64,000 bases of DNA from contig NZ_FXUG01000018.1 of assembly GCF_900182915.1 (NCBI RefSeq), positions 80,764-144,763 of the forward strand. The letters run 5' to 3'. Position 1 is the first letter of the stretch. The number at the start of each line of letters is the position of its first letter. The translations under genes and the position numbers were made by a program. Shown one piece after another: positions 26,767-35,757 of the stretch. The stretch is from Neorhodopirellula lusitana (GTDB lineage Bacteria > Planctomycetota > Planctomycetia > Pirellulales > Pirellulaceae). The notes under the pieces were generated by a model that did no database searches, had not been told where the DNA came from, and was given only the letters and a program-made list of their open reading frames with translations.

Positions 26767-27665
26767 CAGATGTCTTCTGGGGTCGGTGGTTGATTTCGCA
26801 GTAAGTCGTAGGCAACTTCGTCGAATACGATGTGGTAGTACAAATACTGGCTCGGATTCGAGAAAAAGGCACTGCTGTTGTAGTGCCCGCGATTGTTGAC
26901 TTCTTGCATGAAAAAATCCAAATTGATCTGACTTTCTGGATCATGGGCGTAGAGATGCTTCAAACACCACAACAAAATGGAATCGGAATCAAACGATCCC
27001 AGCGCTTTCATCGCGGTTTTCAGGTCAGCGAAAATCGTAATCGTGGTCACGATCAACAGCACTATGTTGGTCGCCCCAAGGATCTGCCATGAGTGGTCGC
27101 GGTTCTCTTGCAGTGCCACCTTGCTGTACTGACTGTGGTCCTCTGGACGTGAACGCTTGATTTGGTCGACGTTGGCAAGGAACGTATCTCGATCGAAACG
27201 GTCAATCAACTCATAAGAAAGCTCGTCATGACCAATCGTCATGTTGTGGTCCACAACCGTCTGCAGATCTTCCACGCCAAAATCGCCGTCGATCCCATTG
27301 AGCTTCCGAGACCTTTCCGCCAGTGTCGATTCGGCGGGAACAGGTTGCGAATCATCCAGCAACACATGTCGATAGAGAAGCGGTTCAATCTGCACATGAC
27401 GCACCATCAACTCAGCCGCTTCGTAGCGAGCCAAGTACTTCATTCCAAACGACATCGACCAGTCGATCAGCTTTGCCTCAAAGCCGTACGCCACCCGATG
27501 AAACACGAACTTCAGCGGGAAACTCACTGTTCTCAAGAAGAAATAGAAAACCAACAGCAATGGGCGTAGGAAGATAAAATCCCACTGGTGCTTTTCCGTC
27601 GCAAAGACATCATTGACATAGTCAGTCATGTACGGAAAACGATGTGACGTGTTACTAGAGTTCAT
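26766..27665 (-). CDS. Unknown membrane protein, first gene of the KAS/FMO/P450 operon
   Basis: A 299-residue protein from the ATG at 27665. I do not recognise a family. It has a long hydrophobic region at about 30-57 (FIFLRPLLLVFYFFLRTVSF) and a second membrane segment at about 195-215 (ILGATNIVLLIVTTITIFA). Between and after these are helical, His- and Tyr-rich stretches (MVRHVQIEPLLYRHVL; HYNSSAFFSNPSQYLYYHIV). Scattered His and Asp/Glu residues might bind metal, but there is no diagnostic motif. One-base stop/start overlap with the synthase gene shows it belongs to the same operon. It diverges from the gene at 27681 with only 15 bp between starts. Confidence 0.75.
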   Translation of the reverse strand: MNSSNTSHRFPYMTDYVNDVFATEKHQWDFIFLRPLLLVFYFFLRTVSFPLKFVFHRVAYGFEAKLIDWSMSFGMKYLARYEAAELMVRHVQIEPLLYRHVLLDDSQPVPAESTLAERSRKLNGIDGDFGVEDLQTVVDHNMTIGHDELSYELIDRFDRDTFLANVDQIKRSRPEDHSQYSKVALQENRDHSWQILGATNIVLLIVTTITIFADLKTAMKALGSFDSDSILLWCLKHLYAHDPESQINLDFFMQEVNNRGHYNSSAFFSNPSQYLYYHIVFDEVAYDLLRNQPPTPEDI

Positions 27666-27680
27666 GAGCAAAGGCAGTAA

Positions 27681-28151
27681 ATGACAAAACAAATACTAAT
27701 GACTGGGATCGGTGCTGCGGTCGGTATCGTGGCGGGCATGGTCGTCATGATGATGCTTCATATGGCGAGCACCCTTGTTTACCCGCTTCCCGATGGTGTT
27801 GATTTCATGGCGCAAGACGCCGAAAATCAAACACGGTTAAAGGAGTGGTTCAGGAGTCTGCCCACGGGAGCCTTCCTGCTTGCAATCGCCAGTCACGGAC
27901 TTGGATGCATGGCGGGTGCGTGCGTGGCCATGTTGGCTTCCCAAAGACGCTCTATCGTACCCGCGATCATCGTCGGTGTCTTTTTCACCGTCGGTGGGAT
28001 CATGAATCTAAGCTCAATTCCGCATCCAGCCTGGTTCCCATTGGTAGACCTACCCATCTACGCCATCCTCGCGCTACTGGCAGGATTTCGATTGCGCAAA
28101 CGAAAACAGCCCCACGGTGAGCAGCCCGCCCTGGCCGTATCGGGTGACTGA
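27681..28151 (+). CDS. Four-helix membrane protein of unknown function
   Basis: A 156-residue protein with four hydrophobic segments at about 8-30, 60-82, 90-110 and 115-140, and a basic tail. Conserved-looking features are PLPDGVDF after the first helix and the GCMAGACVAM segment. I do not recognise a named family. The start lies 15 bp from the divergent operon's first ATG, so the promoters of both must overlap the opposite gene's leader or coding sequence, and shared regulation is plausible. It ends 58 bp before the convergent cytochrome gene. Confidence 0.7.
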   Translation: MTKQILMTGIGAAVGIVAGMVVMMMLHMASTLVYPLPDGVDFMAQDAENQTRLKEWFRSLPTGAFLLAIASHGLGCMAGACVAMLASQRRSIVPAIIVGVFFTVGGIMNLSSIPHPAWFPLVDLPIYAILALLAGFRLRKRKQPHGEQPALAVSGD

Positions 28152-28208
28152 AGACCAAGCAGAAACCCAAACGGTCATGAAAGTCTCAGGAGTCGCTTTA
28201 CCCTCGAT

Positions 28209-30698
28209 TCACACCTTAGCTTGTCGCCGACGGCGGAACCAAACCATCCCGACGACGATTGCTAAGGGTACCCCGATGATTCCGATCGCTTGGACCCAGG
28301 CACTCATGAGCACGATTTTGTTGACCAGCGAATTATGTTGGTCCGCGGTCACAGGCATTTGACCGGCGTACTTGGCAACGTGGTGCAGCAGGTTCACGGC
28401 TAACGATTCATTGGGAATGTTTTGGTGGCACGCTAGACAAGCGCCTTCGCGGCTCATCCGTGCTCGTTCGTCGTTATTGAGTGCTCGCGACAACTTAAAG
28501 TGGTGCCCGATCGTTTGCAGTTGATTGCCTTCCTCATCCACGATCCGGGACCAATCATCCGGCAAATTTTCAATCGATTCGAGTTGGGGTTTCGTTTTCT
28601 TAGGAAGAATCGTTCCGTCGACGGTTTCCAAATCCACAAACACGCGGTCGCTAGGCGGACGCGTCGAGCGACCACCGTCGATCCCGTAACCCAGCGCCTT
28701 CTCCGACGCGTGACACGACTCACAACTGCGAGCGTTCTTGGTCATCGTGTGGGGCTGCGTCGGCGACATATCAATCGCGAGCTGTCCGCCGTCGCCACCA
28801 CCTTCGGTGCCTTCGGGTGTCTTGAAAATATGGTTCGTTAAGATCGGCTTGCCATCCGCGCCGATTACCGTGACCGATGGCTGACACCCCGGTGCGAGCG
28901 GCGTGACACGGCCTTCGCCATTGACGCCCAACATCGGTTCTTCCCAACGCAAGTAGCTGCGATTCTCGGTGATCTTGCCAGGGATAATCGTGTCGTAACC
29001 TGTCTCGCCTCGATCCGTGCGGTGCTCGGGTTCTTGGTGCTTCCGTCCCGCTGCCACCCAATCAAAATTGGACTTCGACTCATTGCATTCGGGACACTGA
29101 TCTTTTTGGGAAAAGTCGATCTTCACATGGCATCCGTAACACTGTGGTGCCCAAGACGCATGACATGAATAGCATTCCATTTCCTTCAAGTGGCTCGCGA
29201 CGCCACTCATCGCAACGGTGCCTTCCAAACTCAGCTTGCCAGTGTCTTTGATCTTTTTAAGAGTCGACGTGCGAATGTCCTTGCCAGCGGCAGTGTGCAC
29301 AATAATGTCCTTACCATCGCGAACGACATTCCCATAAGGATTGCCTCGTGCAGTCAACAAATATCCGTCTTGAGGGTCATAAATCGTGCCTTGGGAAGTA
29401 TGCGATTCCAGTTGGGTCGTGAGTCCCCGTGGGGCTCCCGTGGCGGCCGAATCCTGATACTCATCCATAAATCCCAGCGGTAAGTCCCAAGGGTAAATAT
29501 CCGGTGTACCGTGGCAATCACTGCATTCAATTTGCACCGACCCCAGATTAGCGGCTGCTAAGAACCCGTCACCGTGCACGTCAATTGACGTGTGGCAATC
29601 TTGGCAAGTCATGCCTTTTTGGTAGTGAATGTCCTGTTCCATTGCGATGTAATGCTTCGTGTGCAACTTCGGTTGCGCCGATCCATCAGCCGCATAAGGT
29701 GCCTCGTAAGGCGTCTCCATCAACCCCTGAAACGAAACACCGATTCGTTTGCCGCGATCGTGACACGTCGTGCAGGTTTCCACCGGAATCCCCGAATACG
29801 TTTCCTCATGCACGGTGACCTTGGCTTCCCGTGTACCCTGGATGCTGTGCACCAACATGTGCCCCGGAGACTCATGGTCGATCGATGGGTCATCGCCCTC
29901 ATAAAAGGCTTCGTTTCCATAGGGAACATGACATGCGCTACAGCCCATGCCTCGATAATCACCTCTTTCTTGGCGTCCTTTGACCGCTAAGTGACAACGC
30001 TGGCATTCCTGACGAATGTAGGTGTACGCCGCCAAAGTCGGGTCTTCGTTGAGTTGATCCAATTGATCGAAGCGGAGTGCTTCTGGCAACGCTTCATGCC
30101 GGTCAACGAACACTTGCGGTTCCATTTCCTTCAGCTTCGCCATGTATGCCTTGTAGGCTTTGCTTCCTGAGCGGGCGTCGGGGTCACTGGGGTTTTCGAC
30201 CGCGTAGTTTCCGTACTTGTGCTCATACCCGGTCAGCCCACCAAACGACCAACAAACCCCTTGGATCTTTCCAGCCTCGGTCATCATCAAGCTTCGCCAC
30301 TGCACATCCACATGCGTTGGGTGACATCGACCGCAAGTGTCCTCATTCACCCAGGGCGACCCTGGATCGGGATAGAAGTCATCGCCACCGTGGGCAATGG
30401 CTTTGTCTTGTGTTTCCGTGGGATCGCCGTTGTGGCAGACAATGCAGCCAGCGTTGTCTCCCAGTTCGGCGCCCAAGGCCATGATCTGCTGCATCATTTC
30501 GGATCCCGACTCGCGGATCAGTTCAATTTCCCCGTGGCAGGCCATGCATCCGCTGGACGCCGATTCCGGGAAGGCGTCCAGCATTTTCTCGCCCGCCATT
30601 GATGGCGCTGACGGCATCGCAACGAGTGCGAGCGTTGCTAGAGCAAAAGCCGATAGGATTTGTCGTGCCAACTGTCGAGGCGTCTGGACCGAACACAT
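28209..30698 (-). CDS. Exported 12-haem c-type cytochrome with C-terminal membrane anchor
   Basis: About 829 residues from the ATG at 30698. The frame is open to 30947 and the ATG at 30743 is an alternative; 30698 gives a normal signal peptide ending SMAGE. I count twelve CxxCH haem sites (CMACH, CIVCH, CGRCH, CQRCH, CSACH, CTTCH, CQDCH, CSDCH, CYSCH, CYGCH, CESCH, CLACH). A thirteenth cysteine pair, CPECN, lacks the histidine. A single membrane helix near the C-terminus (AIGIIGVPLAIVVGMVWF) is followed by RRRRQAK. It should carry electrons in the periplasm. The partner oxidoreductase is not adjacent and the redox role is unknown. Confidence 0.87.
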   Translation of the reverse strand: MCSVQTPRQLARQILSAFALATLALVAMPSAPSMAGEKMLDAFPESASSGCMACHGEIELIRESGSEMMQQIMALGAELGDNAGCIVCHNGDPTETQDKAIAHGGDDFYPDPGSPWVNEDTCGRCHPTHVDVQWRSLMMTEAGKIQGVCWSFGGLTGYEHKYGNYAVENPSDPDARSGSKAYKAYMAKLKEMEPQVFVDRHEALPEALRFDQLDQLNEDPTLAAYTYIRQECQRCHLAVKGRQERGDYRGMGCSACHVPYGNEAFYEGDDPSIDHESPGHMLVHSIQGTREAKVTVHEETYSGIPVETCTTCHDRGKRIGVSFQGLMETPYEAPYAADGSAQPKLHTKHYIAMEQDIHYQKGMTCQDCHTSIDVHGDGFLAAANLGSVQIECSDCHGTPDIYPWDLPLGFMDEYQDSAATGAPRGLTTQLESHTSQGTIYDPQDGYLLTARGNPYGNVVRDGKDIIVHTAAGKDIRTSTLKKIKDTGKLSLEGTVAMSGVASHLKEMECYSCHASWAPQCYGCHVKIDFSQKDQCPECNESKSNFDWVAAGRKHQEPEHRTDRGETGYDTIIPGKITENRSYLRWEEPMLGVNGEGRVTPLAPGCQPSVTVIGADGKPILTNHIFKTPEGTEGGGDGGQLAIDMSPTQPHTMTKNARSCESCHASEKALGYGIDGGRSTRPPSDRVFVDLETVDGTILPKKTKPQLESIENLPDDWSRIVDEEGNQLQTIGHHFKLSRALNNDERARMSREGACLACHQNIPNESLAVNLLHHVAKYAGQMPVTADQHNSLVNKIVLMSAWVQAIGIIGVPLAIVVGMVWFRRRRQAKV

Positions 30699-31236
30699 AA
30701 AGACTGATCGTGGGACGAGAGTGATGAGAAGTCGCGTCAGCATACCGGGAATGTTCGCCAACTTCGTCTCTACACCCACCAACTTGCTTGATTCTTCACT
30801 GGCAAACGCCACAACGCTCAGAATTCGCCGGTCGACTGGTATCGCTAGCTCTGTTGACGCTGGGTCGCTTGCCCACGGATTCATCCAAAAGTTCACAAAC
30901 CAAGGCGTGCCCGATTTGCGAATTGCAATAAATGCCTGATTCACCAAGACACCAGTGATTCGTTCAGTCTAATTCTTAGGATGCGACCGGGCGGCTTGCG
31001 CCGTTCCGCTACGTTTTGTCTTTTTCCCGGTTGAATTTCGAAGTCTGGCGACTCCGGCTACCGGAAGATTGAGAGCTAGCAAAGCACGAGCGATTCCTCC
31101 AAGTTTAGTTTTTGGGTTGATCTTTCCGTGGCGTAGGCTTCTAGCCTGCGATTTTTGATGAGCATGAATTAGCAGGCAGGACGCACCCCACGTTTCAATC
31201 TGGACAAAGAACTAACGAGGGTTTCTACCTAACCGA
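30699..31236. other. Intergenic region with dispersed short palindromes
   Basis: This separates the divergent cytochrome and aldolase genes. It contains GTAGGCTTCTAGCCTGCG at 31133-31150, a short palindrome (GGCTTCTAGCC core). No small gene is convincing here. Confidence 0.5.
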
Positions 31237-32231
<995 letters not shown>

Positions 32232-32235
<4 letters not shown>

Positions 32236-33671
32236 GCACTCCCTACCCACGAATTGCCGGACTGAAAGATTACCAAGCGTTCACGGAGCACTTGAAACAG
32301 TCCAACATCGAAATGCCTGGCGACGAAGAAGTGCGTTCCGGCTCAGACAGCCCTTTGGGAAAACCACTGGAAGTCCATGGCCGCACCATTGGCAATCGCT
32401 TTTGCATCCTGCCGATGGAAGGTTGGGACGGTACTCGCGACGGGAAACCAACCGAACTGACTCGCCGCCGCTGGCGCAATTTCGGCTTAAGCGGTGCCAA
32501 GTTAATTTGGGGCGGCGAAGCAGTCGCGGTGCGGAACGACGGACGGGCGAACCCGAACCAATTGGTCATCAACGAAACCAACCTCAGCGACATCGCCTCG
32601 CTACGACAAGAACTGGTCGAGGCACACGAGGAAGCGTTCGAAACCAGTGACGACCTGATGGTTGGCATCCAACTGACTCATTCAGGACGCTTCGCACGGC
32701 CCAACGATAAAAAGCGACTCGAACCACGAACCGTTCAGCGAAACACGGCGTTGGACCGACGCGCCGGCGTGACAGACGACTCAGCAATCTTGAGTGATGA
32801 TGAACTGAGCCAGCTGATTGATGACTTCATCGTCGCCGCCGTCGCTGCTGAAAAGGCCGGCTTCGCTTTTGTTGATGTCAAACATTGCCACGGATACCTG
32901 GGCCATGAATTGCTAGCTGGCGTCGACCGCCCCGGCCGATACGGCGGCAGCCTCGAGAATCGGTCTCGGTTCTTACGCGAAATCGTTGAGGGCATTCGCG
33001 GTGCTACCCAGCTCGAAATTGGTGTCCGGTTATCTGTCTTCGACTACGTTCCCTTTTGTCCGGGTGAAGATCGAACCGGTGTCCCCGACGCGGACGCGGA
33101 ACCGCACAAGGTGTTCGGCTCAACGCCCGATGGCCTGGGGATGGATCTGACCGAGCCATCGAAGTTCATTCAGCTCATGCATGACCTGGGTATCCGCATG
33201 GTCTGCACGACCGCCGGCAGCCCCTACTACAACCCACATATCCAGCGTCCGGCGTACTTCCCACCCAGCGATGGCTACCATCCACCCGAGGACCCCTTGG
33301 CCGGCGTGGCCCGGCAGATCGCCGCAGTGGCCCAACTGAAACAAGATCACCCCGAGATGCTGTTCATTGGGTCCGGCTACACGTACCTGCAAGACTACCT
33401 GCCAAATGTCGGGCAAGCGGTTGTCGATCGCGGCATGGCCGATTCCATTGGCCTGGGCCGGATGGTGCTGTCTTATCCGGACTTGCCCGCCGATGTACTC
33501 CGGGGCAGCGTCTGGCAGCGCAAGAAGGTTTGCCGCACGTTCAGTGACTGCACAACCGCACCGCGACAAGGCATCATCAGCGGCTGCTATCCACTGGACC
33601 CGTTCTACAAGAAGATGGACGAGCGAAAGCAACTTCAAGAAATCAAGAAGGCACTCGCCAACCCAGCATAA
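32232..33671 (+). CDS. NADH:flavin oxidoreductase, old yellow enzyme family
   Basis: A 479-residue FMN-dependent oxidoreductase of the OYE family. The FMN-barrel motifs are clear: [14 protein letters not shown] near 55, [14 protein letters not shown] near 140, [14 protein letters not shown] with the substrate-binding His-x-Cys-His near 215, and the [21 protein letters not shown] motif near 235. Such enzymes reduce activated alkenes or 2-enoyl compounds with NADPH or NADH. Only one domain is seen; the iron-sulfur and second flavin domains of 2,4-dienoyl-CoA reductases are absent. The start overlaps the aldolase stop by 4 bp. A strong hairpin terminator follows at 33698. Confidence 0.9.
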
Positions 33672-33697
33672 AGTCGGCTGATCGACAACGTTCAAAC

Positions 33698-33733
33698 AAA
33701 AAACGGACGGGCAGTATTGCCCGTCCGTTTTTT
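33698..33733. terminator. Strong Rho-independent terminator, probably bidirectional
   Basis: A 16-bp perfect stem with a GTAT loop: an A6 run with CGGACGGGCA on the left, TGCCCGTCCG and a T-run on the right. It serves the oxidoreductase gene on the plus strand and lies just past the displaced 3' end of the NRDE gene on the minus strand (33791). Confidence 0.93.
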
Positions 33734-33790
33734 TGTTGCTTCACTCAAGGAAGAGCGGCGAATCAATCGCCGCTTCTAACACTTAATCGC

Positions 33791-33940
33791 TTACGAGACC
33801 TTGGCCTTGGTGCGAGCTTCTCGCAGACCGCGGCTCAAGATGTCTCGCAGCATCGGTGAGTAGTCTTCGTACTTGTTTTGGTCCGGAGCACCATTGCTGA
33901 ACTGATAGATCGCATCGCGAGGTTTCACACCCAGTGCAAT
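33791..33940 (-). pseudogene. Displaced 3' end (49 codons plus stop) of the NRDE-family gene
   Basis: This encodes the last 49 residues of the NRDE protein at 39090 with an identical amino-acid sequence (IALGVKPRDA... to ...REARTKAKVS). Seven of 150 bases differ, and all seven are synonymous third positions (Ser, Ala, Arg, Ser, Arg, Pro, Lys codons). It has no 5' part and cannot be expressed as a normal protein. The divergence must have arisen while both copies were coding, that is in separate genomes. Confidence 0.9.
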
Positions 33941-33959
33941 TCCGCTCTGGCAACCTCAC

Positions 33960-34472
33960 GTGCGTTTGATTCTAGTTACTGCCGCCGGTTGCCAACCATG
34001 CGAACTGCAAAAGCGTTCCATGCCCGATGACGTTCGCTACGAAACTGTGGACATCGCGAGGGTGAACGCAAAGGGCCACAACATCCGCATGACGCCAACG
34101 CTGATGGTTTTCGTCGGTGGAAAACTCGAACACACCTCCAGCGGCCTACTTCGCGGCGACCGCTTGCAAGCGTTCCTGGACCGCTCGGGCGTCGGCGAAA
34201 GCGACGACGCCGATTTGTCCGACAACCTGAGCCCATGGAGCAACCCTCGCCGCTCGTACCGTGACTTTGAAAGAGGCCCCATCCGCGACCGCTTCGCGTG
34301 GTGGCTGCTTGGCAAATGGCTTGGCTTCGATGGCGCCGGTTTGATGATGATTTTACCCTGGCTACTAAAAGCAAGACGAAGCAGTCAGAATAGGACGCAT
34401 AAAGAAAAGTCCCGGTGGAAGGTGAGCAATCGCCAAACAGTCAGGCGCAAGCGACCCAAAATGAAGCAATAG
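33960..34472 (+). CDS. Thioredoxin/glutaredoxin-like protein with C-terminal hydrophobic segment
   Basis: A 170-residue protein with a GTG start 20 bp after the left repeat ends. It opens with a thioredoxin-fold strand and an active-site CxxC (LVTAAGCQPCELQK, Cys12 and Cys15). The TPT motif with the cis-proline follows in RMTPTLMVFVGG, so a complete NrdH/glutaredoxin-sized domain fills residues 1-75. The rest is charged, with one weak hydrophobic stretch (GAGLMMILPWLL) and a very basic tail. It is part of the island and sits upstream of the IetAS genes. Whether it takes part in their action is unknown. The frame is open a little upstream, so the start is uncertain. Confidence 0.65.
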   Translation: MRLILVTAAGCQPCELQKRSMPDDVRYETVDIARVNAKGHNIRMTPTLMVFVGGKLEHTSSGLLRGDRLQAFLDRSGVGESDDADLSDNLSPWSNPRRSYRDFERGPIRDRFAWWLLGKWLGFDGAGLMMILPWLLKARRSSQNRTHKEKSRWKVSNRQTVRRKRPKMKQ

Positions 34473-34710
34473 GCAAGGCATTCATGCGAGATTTACTACG
34501 CGATTCCGGCATCGCGGTCGATTTTGAGCTGCAATGACGGGTGTTTGCTAGGATAAGCGTGGGGTAGAGCGACGAAAGACGCATCATTTTGTGCGGCGGA
34601 GCATGTTGCGATCTGGACGCTCACTAGCGGAATTTGGTTTAAACCACCGTCCGGTTCGCTTCAGCCCGCGATAAGTCTGACATTCACTTGACTCTTACTT
34701 AATTGATTCA

Positions 34711-35757
34711 TTGGCCACAGCGACGCAAATCAAAGCACTCATTGACAGCTACGGATCGGGCGATGACGCCCGATTTCGGTCGGTGGCGATGCAGATTGCG
34801 GCCTCGGCAGCAAAGAAGGGGCAACAACGTCTGGCAGACCAACTTCGAGAGATGCTCGAGACAATGCCTCGTCAACCCGTGACGTCGCCGACAGTGGGCC
34901 GAGCCAGAGCGGTTCCTATCTCGAAACCACCCGAGTCGCTTGAAGAGCTGGTCGTCGCCAGCTACCCAAACACGAAACTCGCAGACATGGTTCTTGCGGA
35001 TCGGCATCGGCAAATGTTGGAGACGTTAGTCAAAGAGTATCGCGACCGAGACGCATTGGAAGCACATGGTTTGACGCCGCGAAGACGCCTGCTATTGGTG
35101 GGGCCGCCGGGTTGCGGGAAGACAATGACCGCTGCCGCACTTGCCGGGCAGTGCAAACTGCCTTTGATCGAAGTGCAATTGCATTCGCTCATGAGTCGAT
35201 ACTTAGGTGAAACAGCAACACGCTTGTTCCAAATCTTTGAAGTGATGGGAAAAAGCCCCGGTGTCTATCTCTTCGACGAGTTTGACGCGATCGGAGCTGT
35301 GCGGGATGCATCCGGCGACGTCGGTGAGGTCAGGCGTGTATTGAATTCATTCTTACAATTCCTGGAACGCTACGACGGTCAAGGCTTTGTCGTAGCGGCA
35401 ACAAACCTGCTGTCGCTACTAGACCATGCGCTGCATCGGCGTTTTGATGCGATCATGCACTACGCGTTGCCGGAACCGGGCGATGCGCAGAACCTAATTA
35501 AGAACCGTTTATCGGCTTTCAAACTATCAATTGACGACTGGGAAGCCATCGAGAAAGCATCGAGCGGTTTAAGCCACGCGGACATCGTTGCATCCGCAGA
35601 GGCAGCCGCCCGCCAGATCGTGCTAAGCGGTGGGAAATGCATTAGGATTGACAACCTTCTGGACTGCCTGACGGAGCGGTCTGCCGTCCGATCACCTATG
35701 ACTAGCACTTGCGATGCCGCCCGCCAACCAACCGTTACGCCATCTTCGGATTCTTGA
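34711..35757 (+). CDS. ietA: IetA-like AAA+ ATPase
   Basis: A 348-residue AAA+ ATPase with a TTG start at 34711; the N-terminal helix MATATQIKALIDSY...GDDARFRSVAMQIAA is typical of this subfamily and supports that start. Walker A is GPPGCGKT at 131-138, Walker B YLFDEFDA at 186-193, sensor 1 in VVAATNL, and an Arg finger in ALHRRFD. Its stop overlaps the protease gene by 44 bp. The pair AAA+ ATPase plus subtilisin-like protease is the known IetAS system: first described as a plasmid toxin-antitoxin-like module and later as an anti-phage defence system. The ATPase is thought to control the protease. Confidence 0.85.
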   Translation: MATATQIKALIDSYGSGDDARFRSVAMQIAASAAKKGQQRLADQLREMLETMPRQPVTSPTVGRARAVPISKPPESLEELVVASYPNTKLADMVLADRHRQMLETLVKEYRDRDALEAHGLTPRRRLLLVGPPGCGKTMTAAALAGQCKLPLIEVQLHSLMSRYLGETATRLFQIFEVMGKSPGVYLFDEFDAIGAVRDASGDVGEVRRVLNSFLQFLERYDGQGFVVAATNLLSLLDHALHRRFDAIMHYALPEPGDAQNLIKNRLSAFKLSIDDWEAIEKASSGLSHADIVASAEAAARQIVLSGGKCIRIDNLLDCLTERSAVRSPMTSTCDAARQPTVTPSSDS

